Assembly (NCBI GenBank): GCA_028565715.1
Contig: JAOXYC010179803.1
Coordinates: 1-12,883 of the forward strand
Origin: Phoronis pallida
Taxonomy: Eukaryota; Phoronida; Phoronidae
Reading direction: 5' to 3'
DNA length: 12,883 nt
Positions within the stretch are counted from its first letter, which is position 1, and every line of letters begins with the position of its first letter. Shown piece after piece: positions 1 through 8,600 of this stretch. Made by a program: the position numbers and the translations under genes. A model generated the notes under the pieces. It searched no databases. It was not told the DNA's origin and worked only from the letters and a program-made list of their open reading frames with translations.

Positions 1-2306
1 TAGCACTTGAGAATTATTGGTAAATGTCTATCAGCAACGGTCCAGTCTATTCATAGATAATAGGGTTCAGAAAGTTTTAGTTTCCGATTTATGCCATTAT
101 TTTTCTTTTGAAATAATATTTTTGAATTCAAAAATGTGCTTAGTTTCATATTGGATCATTTTTGCAATTTTTTTTTTTCAAATTGTCATTTTTGTGTTAT
201 ATTGGCCAAAATTTGATCCGAATATGTATGGCTAAAACCCCTCTATCTGAATGGAATGGGCGTATCCACTGTATTTGATCTGTATCATCTTACCTTCACG
301 ACTACTGTGTGGTGGTCGTTTCATGCTACCATTATTTTTCATTGACATTGAGCAAAGTTTTTTCTTAGATCATGGATCTCAAATAATTAGGTAAGATGTT
401 CATTTCAGCATATTCGTAATTATTCATTTGAAACAAGCCTTTTTGATAGAAATTTATTTTGATTAGTCATTAAAACTTGGATGCAGTCTTTTCATGGTTT
501 AGAAATTGCTCTCGCAAAAAACTTAACAATGAAATGAAACTTGACATCTCAGCAATTTTTCATGCTTAGTTATTATAAGTCAGTTTTTTCAAATACTAAA
601 ATCATTTGAAATTATTTTTTATTGGGTATTGTTTTTAACCTTTGTCAGTCAACGTTTCTTATAACTCTACATACTGAATATAGGTCCATTTGATGAATTT
701 TTAAAATGCCTTAAAAGCAAGGGATATGTAGGTGCTGATTGAAGTGTGAAATTTTTGAATTTCAAGATATGTTAATGTGAAACACGACTACAAAAACCAA
801 CTTTTAATTAAACTGCCAAGTTGCGGTATGTCATCCTTAGACCTTAAAGACAGGTTCCAGTTCGGATATTTTTTATCATGATTTTAGATCTTTAAAAAAT
901 TCAAGCAATAATTTAGAATTAGTTTAAGGGACTATCATAAATATGTCTGTCTCTGTCAAAATAATTTTTCATTTTTTCTTGGTTGAAAAGAAAAACATCA
1001 AAATGACCTTAGAGACGGTAATAGTGCTTCCATTCTGCCATATTTCAATCATATTTCTATGCATACAGTACCTCCATTAAAGAGATAAAAACTAAAATGT
1101 TTGCTCGTTTTATTTACCTTCTATTTGAATTGAGATCTGTATTGTCCTAATTTGTCTAAGCATCAGTGGGCATCAGCTAATGTATTTATTTAGCATATCT
1201 ACGATATTTATTTAGGGGAGGCTGGATCTAGAATTTTGAAGAGGGTAATGTAATTTAATATGATCACCTAGGGAACTGGACTGGTTCGAGAGGGACTGGG
1301 GTGAATTTCAGGTGTCAGCTGAAAATATGTGGTGTCTATGTATGGGAATTTGTTTTAATGTCAAGTAGGTTTTATTTTAATACTCAGCTTTACATATTTT
1401 TCCTTGAATCATATGATCATGTAGTTGTGGGTTATGAAATGGTAAATGTCAAGCAATCTATGTATTGTCCGAAATAGAAACTTTGTTTGGTATTTTTAAA
1501 TTCTATAATTTGGTACTTTATTATTTGTATTAATTTCATAGGAGTTTGATCAGCGCGCACAGTGTAGATGTAAAAGAAAATTGATTTTTGTTTTTCATTA
1601 ACTTTCATAAACTTTGGATCAAATTTGATTTTTTACTTTATTTCTAAAATTGTGGTCTAGTAGACCATTGAAAAAGCCATTTTCTTCACGGATCTTTTGA
1701 CTTAATTCTCATGACATAGCTTTCGTCAAAATGATCTCAGATATTGGTTTCTATTCAGTTTATTTTCATTTCCAGGCCAGAATATCGATTACCTGTTATA
1801 AGTGAAAAGTCTGTCTAATTAGCCATGTACTATTTATCGCTTCATTAATTCAACAATACTGTTGACTTTTCCTGAAACAAAAGTTTTAAATGTCAATTAT
1901 CAATTGATTGCCTTTACATGTCAGGTGGCATAGTGACTGAAAACATGTTGATGACGAAAGTAGAATCACATTTAATTCTATAAGAATCTTTCTTATGTTG
2001 ATTTGGCATGCATGCTGGATAAATTTATAAGTTTTAGAATAAATTAACTACTATTCAATTTTGAACAGCTTGCAGATATGATAGGTCAAAAAATAAATTT
2101 TACTGTTCAGCAGTCATAGGCTTAGAGAAGGTTAACAGGGCATAAATGTACTGGTTAAGTTGTTACCAGGGCCTGATTCACCGTTATGTAAGTGAGCAAC
2201 CTGATGTTATACTCATGGGTAACAACTTGTTTAAAGGTAAAAAACAACAGTTTTCAGAAAACTACAAAATGTGACTATAAAATGTTTCAATAAATGTATC
2301 TCTAAC
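1..2306. other. Non-coding, probably intron upstream of visible exon 1
   Basis: AT-rich sequence with many homopolymer T/A runs and stops in all frames. I searched for a donor preceded by Ile-Gln in phase 0, which visible exon 1 requires, and found none. The longest open stretch (17-235) is AT-biased and encodes a Phe/Ile-rich sequence with no domain. Most likely this is the end of a long intron. Besides an 11-bp inverted repeat at 2157-2228, nothing stands out. Confidence 0.6.
2157..2228. repeat. Inverted repeat, 11-bp perfect arms
   Basis: Arms AAGTTGTTACC (2157-2167) and GGTAACAACTT (2218-2228) are exact reverse complements separated by 50 bp. They could be a hairpin, or the ends of a tiny degenerate element about 80 bp upstream of the GC-rich element. 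No target-site duplication was identified. Confidence 0.4.
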
Positions 2307-2309
2307 TTA

Positions 2310-2522
2310 AGCCTGGTTCACAGTTGCCGAACTGCCGGATCGGCCCGCCGCAACATGTGAACCGTGTAAACCGGGAGTGCCGGGAATGCCTGGACTGCCG
2401 GGACGGCCGGGTCCCAGCATTCCCGCCAGTTACGGCAAATTGTGAACCAGGCTTTAGCCGTAACTGCCAGGGGATGCAGGGACGCAGCAGTTCCGGCAGT
2501 TACGGCAACTGTGAACCAGGCT
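2310..2522. mobile_element. Short GC-rich inverted-repeat element (MITE-like), TTA-flanked
   Basis: A 213-bp island much richer in GC than its surroundings. The left end AGCCTGGTTCACAGTTGCCG and the reverse complement of the right end agree for about 30 bp with one inserted base, followed in both by AACTGCCGGA. The outer flanks are TTA at 2307-2309 and TTA at 2523-2525, a plausible 3-bp target duplication. A TWA target is typical of PIF/Harbinger transposons, so a non-autonomous Harbinger-type MITE is the working inference. No transposase is encoded. Inside, the right end is repeated at about 2424-2453, also followed by TTA, and a weaker copy lies near 2350. CTGCCGGGA-like units recur between them, so this is a nested or rearranged copy. 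An open frame through it (2324-2548) is not a gene. Confidence 0.75.
2424..2522. repeat. Duplicated right terminus of the inverted-repeat element
   Basis: The stretch ending CAGTTACGGCAA..TGTGAACCAGGCT occurs twice in the same orientation, ending at 2453 and at 2522, each followed by TTA. The unit between them starts GCCGTAACTGCC (2457-2468), the reverse complement of GGCAGTTACGGC near the right end, so it can fold on itself. This suggests a second partial insertion or an end duplication. Confidence 0.65.
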
Positions 2523-2604
2523 TTACACTAAGTGCATGTTTTTTTTAAAATATTTATTGTTATTTTTTCAAGTTTTTTAACCTTTTTAATCTGATCTCTT
2601 TCAG

Positions 2605-2696
2605 TCCAAGTTCCGTGGTTTCCGTGTTAGAAAGACATTTTTGGAGAGAAAGAAGCTTTTAATGAAACATGAGCAGTTAAGGAAAGATGCCGCAAA
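2605..2696 (+). CDS. Exon 1 of the visible part: second half of an IQ motif and basic helix
   Basis: The acceptor is a pyrimidine-rich tract ending ctctttcag and the donor is gtaagt, both strong. The exon is read in phase 0 and leaves two bases (AA) of a Lys codon at its end. It starts SKFRGFRVRKTF, which is positions 3 onward of the IQ consensus (IQxxxRGxxxR), so the previous exon should end with Ile-Gln. The rest (ERKKLLMKHEQLRKDAAK) is charged and probably helical. No upstream exon ending in Ile-Gln followed by a GT donor was found in 1-2600. The exon lies 82 bp downstream of a GC-rich inverted-repeat element. Confidence 0.85.
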
Positions 2697-5600
2697 GTAA
2701 GTGCCCTTCCTTCGCAGGAAAAATCATTTATTGTCTCTATGTTTTTTTAACTTTTACCTTAAAAAATGTTTCCAGTTACTCTTTATCCAGAATTCTAAAA
2801 AAATCCTTTGCATTTATTTTTGTCTTCATATTGTTCTATCTGAGTTAATATCTTTATTGGACATGTATATTGAACTTTGAAAAGTTTAAATTGCCGTTAA
2901 CATACAGGAAGTAACTCAAAACATTGACTTATGGGAAAGAGCTCTTGAATCAGAATTTTTATATCAAATTCCTTCTTTTCATCAAAATAACCCATGTATG
3001 TACTGCTCATTTTATTTGTAAATCTTATTCATTTACAAATTAAACAGTTGGAAAAAGTTATTAGAATTGGAAATCAAAAGTTGATATTTTGCTTTCAATC
3101 AGTGTTGATCATCTATGTTGTTCCGAACATTTCTTAGGCTGAATAAATGAAAAAATTCAGAGAAGAACTGGTATTAAATACAAATTTTATATATAAGTTG
3201 TATGCAGTTTAAAAACGCATAACTTGTGTTGTGAAAAAAAAGTTCATTTTGGATTCATTTAACATTGTTTATTTATTTATTTATGAATTTTCTAGAAAAC
3301 GAGCTGATGAAGAATATAGAAAGAAAGAAGATGTACGCAATAAAAATGAAGTTGATGAACGAAGGAGCAAGGAACTAGCTGCTATGGACTCCATTGCTCC
3401 TCCTCTTGTATCTAAAAAGTGAGTTGAAAAGTATCCCTTCATTGTAATAAAAATTAGCGGGTCCATCTTTTTCAGTGGGTCAAATAATTGTTTTAACCTG
3501 AAAAGCCACATAGTCAAGTTCAAGGTTTATGTGACTAGGTCAGGATTTTGGTTAATTTGTACTTGCAGTACAAATTCATCCGAGTCCATCTTTTATAATG
3601 GGACAAATCATTCGTTTTATCATTAAAAGCCACATAGCCAAGTTCATGGTTTATATGACTAGGCCAGGATGGTTGTTGTAAAACATTTGAACCTACATTG
3701 ATTCTGCTACGCAATTATCAAAAAAAAACACTAAGTAAAATAATCATTGTATACTTTCAAAGGTGATCAGACTTTCAGTAAGAAGGCCAATATTTATAAG
3801 ATCAGTTGTATGTATTCATTTTGCTAACTTTAGAATATATACAAACTGGCCGGTTTGCATGAAAGGGTAAATCTCCTTAAAAAGTTCTTCCACTGAAAAA
3901 ATATGCTACCTCAAAGATCGGTGGGGATTTTTTCCAATGAGATCACTCACCAATCCACTTTGTTTTCAGCGAGTTATAGAGCAGCACGCGGATGGGATTG
4001 ATTGCAAGAAAAATGTAAATTTATTCTCTTTTTTGCCGTTGCATGGTTAATTTGCTTGCTAATGCATGCTGCTGCAATTTTGTAACTTTTTGCAACTTAA
4101 TTTTACCTTTCTGTAACTTCTTATTAGTTTACTGCTGCATTTAGCATTTTTGGAAAATATGTTTTGGTTTGCGAATTGTGTTTCTTTATAATGTTCAAAA
4201 TTGAGGGGTATTTGGAAAATGAGAAGTTACAAAAAGGAAATTAAAGCAATGATGTAATAATAATTCATAATTCCACCTAAGGGTGGTGTTGTTGTGTACT
4301 AAACAATATATTCACTGTCACGTACTTCTTTGAAAAGTGTCGCCATTGAATTTATCTCATTCACACATGCACTAGGATTTGATTAAAAATGCACAACATG
4401 GCATCTTGAATGCCAATTCTTTTTGTCACGCTCTCTGGCTTTGGTAGTTGGGTACTCTTGCACTTGCGGTTCTGAAAAAGGATCTGTCTTCTTAAAGTTA
4501 CAATCTTTTGTTTAATACGAAAGTTTACTTTGACCAACATTTTGCTTAAATTGTTCAACCAAGAATAAGGATTTTGAACCTGGGAAGAAAATTGTGAAAA
4601 TCATTTCTAACTCTTCAAGCTTGACATATTTTGTGCAATAAACAATTTTTTTTGGTCAAATGTCAAAATATTTCAGAAATTTAAAAAAATTAACATTTTT
4701 TAATCTCAGTTTTTCTGGGTTCAAAGTTCACAGCTTTTCACTGGGCAAGGAAGCACATTTTCAACATGATATGATGAATCAAAGTGCTAAAAACAACTCT
4801 TTACTACAACTTTAAGAACAGTGGGGTTGTGGTCATAACCTTCAGTCTCTTGTCTTCTACTACTCTCTGGTTATGGAATTTTAGTCTCATGGTTTTCTTG
4901 GATTATAGTGTCTTAAAAAAAGTTCTTCTCGTTGCCATGTTTGGTGTTTCGCATGCCTCGTCTCCATACAGAAGTGATGAATGTTGATTTCTATCATTTT
5001 CACATTTTCTTACAAAAAATGAAACATTTTGTTTCAAGGTTATCATCCAAATTTGTTGATTGATGAAATTTTGTCAAAATATCTTAGTTTGCCAATTTAA
5101 ACATACCGAAATTGCTTGCATTTTTAGTGCTGGCATGCGATTTGAGTGCTTTGCATTTGGTCCATTTGATATAGTGGCATGAAGCTTTTTTATTCGGCTT
5201 CACTTGGAAGGGCAATTGGTCAATAAGATGTAAAATGTTTGACCATTCAGGCTTCATAATAAACAGCCATTTTAAGAAATTGTTCTCATGGTATTTTTTA
5301 TAACTTTTTGTTTATTGAATAACCCTCATGCTTTAATATTTGTTGTGTTGTTTTTAACTTAAATTAAGAATATTTTATAATTATTTTAATTTTGTTAGTA
5401 CTAACTCCATTACACATTTTTGGTTTTAAAGAACACTGTTATCAATCATAATATTTTATTTACCAGGGAAATGAAACTCAGTTACTTTAATTTACAAAAC
5501 TCTGTTTTCGTATTTTTTTCGACAAATCCAGAATTGCCTGACCCATTCTCATTTATCTTGTCTCGGCTGTAAAATTTCTTTCAGTTTAAACCATTCCTGT

Positions 5601-8600
5601 ATCCGATATCTTGTTCCCACCAAATCATTTTACAAGATTTTCAATGAAGATCAACAGAGTTCCACCCTAAACTCCAGTTATTCCATGTTTAATGCTTCCC
5701 CCTCTAATAATCTTTGAACCCTTTCATAGAGAAAAGAAAAATAGACGAAAAAAGGTAGAAATGGATTCCAATAGTACTGCAGCACCAGCCACCACAACCA
5801 TGACTAATCCTCCATCAGATGAACCTAAACCCCGCAGAAAGTAAGTCGATATATGTGGTCTGTTTAACAAGCTTTTTGTGCCCTCTAGTGTTTTCTCAAA
5901 AGACTTGAATTTCAGTCTGTAAATAAATCCTTACCAGCTTAGTGTTTAGCCTACTAGGCAATGCTCCTGTGATCCTGATTATCCTGCCCTCTTTTGTCTA
6001 CTTGGTGAACTAACATGTCTGCTACCGCCATCTTTTGTCCTATTGGTGAACTAACATGTCCTCTACCGGCCTCTTTTGTCTGAATGTTGAACTAATATTG
6101 ATTTCTGTTGAACTTGAAAAAATTTCACAGTAACCTAATTATTTTTTTACAGGTCTATGTAACTGTATTTTCAATTCATTATTTCCCTCCTAAACTTTTT
6201 CTCAGCTAAAATTTATGTGTAAATTTGGACTTGGTTGGTTCAGTAAAAGGAACTAAATATTTGTGTATTTAAATGCGTTCTAGAATTAATGCCAAATCCA
6301 GCTAGTACGTTTCCTGATGTTAATAAATAATGAATGACAGTTTTATTAAACACAAAATTCTTGAAATTAACCTACTGTGATTGTTAAAAATTGAAAATGT
6401 TAAAACAACAGAAAAATAAGCTAAAATATGTATTCTGATATTCCATAAATGAAAATAAGGATTAATTCTCACCCCGTTCACTCTAAAGAATTGTTCTTTT
6501 TATAAGCCATTTCAATGTAATGAATAGCTGGTATAGACCAATAAATGTTCATGGTGATTATTGACAATTTATCATAATATGGAACAATGTTTTGATAGGC
6601 TCACAAATTACAATAAAAATCTTTGTTATAATAATAGAAACTCATTCAGCACTACTAAGGAGTTTTAGAAATCATGTATAAATCTTGTTTAGTCATATAG
6701 GAAAAGAATAAATGTCTGTGATTTGATAAGGCAAGCTTTTGTGTGCAGAAATATATGTTGTGTTAGCTTTGCTTGGTTGCTACAGTCGGAGACTGGAAAC
6801 AAAATGTCGTAGAACTAATTTAGAGGTGTTGGAAACGACGCATCTCAGGTTTCAAAAAATGGGCAAACAAACGCAATCGGAGTAAGATTTTTCACACATA
6901 GATTTGTTGTGGTCTTGCCTGTGTGCTGACAAAGATAGGGTTGTGTGACAGGGTCTTAACGGTTTTTATATGAGTCCCGAAAAAACAAGGTATGTGTAAT
7001 GAATTATAGGTTTAGGCGTAGAGTAGTCGTTCACCAGTCGTACATGTAGGTTAGGTATATGATGTAGGTATCTTAATTTTGTAGAAATAATAATTCACTA
7101 ACCATGTTATTAGATTCTTTAACCATTTTTAGATTCAGATAGATTAGACATAAATTTAGAAATTTAATTTAAAAATACTAGGAACAAAATCAGGCTCTAT
7201 GAACAAATTCCAAGTGATGTTAATCACTGGGAATTGAAATTTGTTTCAATTGCTTAATTTCTTTGGATATTTGACATTTACATTTATATAATGCATAAAT
7301 CCTGTATTTGATATTTAGTTTTAAAATATGGATCTCTATAAATGTTAGAATAACTTGAGATGAAAACAATACTGGTTAGCACATTTTCACTTTCTTGTTT
7401 CCATGCATATGACCTTTCAATACCCTACTTTACTAATACCTATACCCTCTCAAAATTCTATTATCATAAATAGCTATATGATGTAAGTGAGGCTACCATA
7501 TTATGTTTACAAGGTACCAGGTAGGAAATAGAACTATTATGAATATCACATCATCTTTGGTTGCTACAGTGCATTGATCCCTTTCATATAAATAATCATC
7601 ACTGCGGGACATCTAGGATTGAGGGGATTTAAACATGATTACAGTTTAAATGTGTCTAGTTCTGATTGAAACATACATGGATGGGTATGGAGCTAAGAGT
7701 AGTCGTAACTATGATACGTTCTGGCTTAAATTAGAGAGGTGAGTTTGTGTACCTGTTAAATCAACAACCGTACTAATGCTTTATGAAAACATTATCATTA
7801 TTGGTGGTTGATTTAATTTGAGGGTTATCTAGGATATATTGAATCACAAAATTCAATTTTCATTTACTTTTTTTAAAACGGATCTGAAGTGTATGTTAAA
7901 CCTGGGGATGAGTGCAGGTTAGTAACAAAATGTGTCTTTAATTGAAACAACAAACTTCTAGTTTTGAAAAGATAAAGAGAGGACAGATATTCAGTATTAT
8001 TGTGTCCATAAAATTAAGTTTCAGGTTTTAAATGATTTTTTGTTATTATAAGAAAAAATTTGCTAATTATTTAACAATTCATTACTACCATAAATATCCC
8101 AAGATGTTGATTAGACCCAGGGTTTTAGAACCTGCCTTTGAATGTTAGTGATTCTGGAGATCAGATACACACTCATAATTATAGTAGAATTTTTGATCAG
8201 GTAAACACAAAACAGTAGAATTTTATTGAATTTTAAAACTACTATGTACATTCAATCCCCGGGAGCAATATTTGAAAACTGTATTGAATGATCTACACAT
8301 TCAATTCCAATACTTACGTAAGTGTACACATAGTGAAATAGATAGGCTGATAATGATGTTATGATTTAATAGACTCAATCAATTCCCTTTATTAAAGTTC
8401 TCAGGTAAATTATAGGTAAAATGCTTTGATTAATCGCTAGTTAATTTATTTGACATTTATCTGAGATAAGCTGTATGTAAGCTGGCGTTTGATTGGTTGT
8501 TATGTTAAATTCTTGACTAGACCAAGTAACCATGTTTGCAGTTGGGATTTATGTATGTTTTGTTAGTTTTATCAGATAAAGACTGGTTTAGAATACACAT

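Larger units (their letters stand above)
3419..5729 (+). other. Intron between visible exons 2 and 3 (2311 bp)
   Basis: GT-AG intron. It holds a diverged direct repeat at 3461-3670 and two antisense open stretches of uncertain meaning (4361-4558; 4784-4990). A phase-2 exon compatible with its neighbours was looked for and not found. A TTTTCAG acceptor at 3969 opens only in phase 0 and cannot be joined. Confidence 0.7.

Noticed and set aside
17-235. Open frame with hydrophobic Phe/Ile-rich end
   Set aside because: Composition follows the poly-T tracts of AT-rich DNA; there is no domain, promoter or splice support.
2324-2548. Open frame of 74 codons rich in Cys, Arg and Gly
   Set aside because: It lies almost wholly inside the GC-rich inverted-repeat element; the apparent Cys/Gly repeats are the repeated CTGCCGGGA and GTGAACCAGGC units read as codons.
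3281-3523. Minus-strand open frame of 80 codons
   Set aside because: Antisense shadow of exon 2 running into the adjacent direct repeat; no splice sites or domain.
3970-4014. Possible exon after TTTTCAG at 3969, before GTAAAT
   Set aside because: Open only in phase 0, whereas both flanking exons require phase 2; the donor is weak.
4361-4558. Minus-strand open frame with basic residues, preceded by a TTCTTCCCAG acceptor-like site
   Set aside because: No recognisable domain, no partner exon and no start; kept only as an unexplained open stretch in an intron.
8142-8200. ATG-open stretch ending in CAG|GTAAAC in phase 2
   Set aside because: Only 19 hydrophobic AT-rich codons, with no TATA-like site or other support; serves as a chance control for the candidate at 7650.
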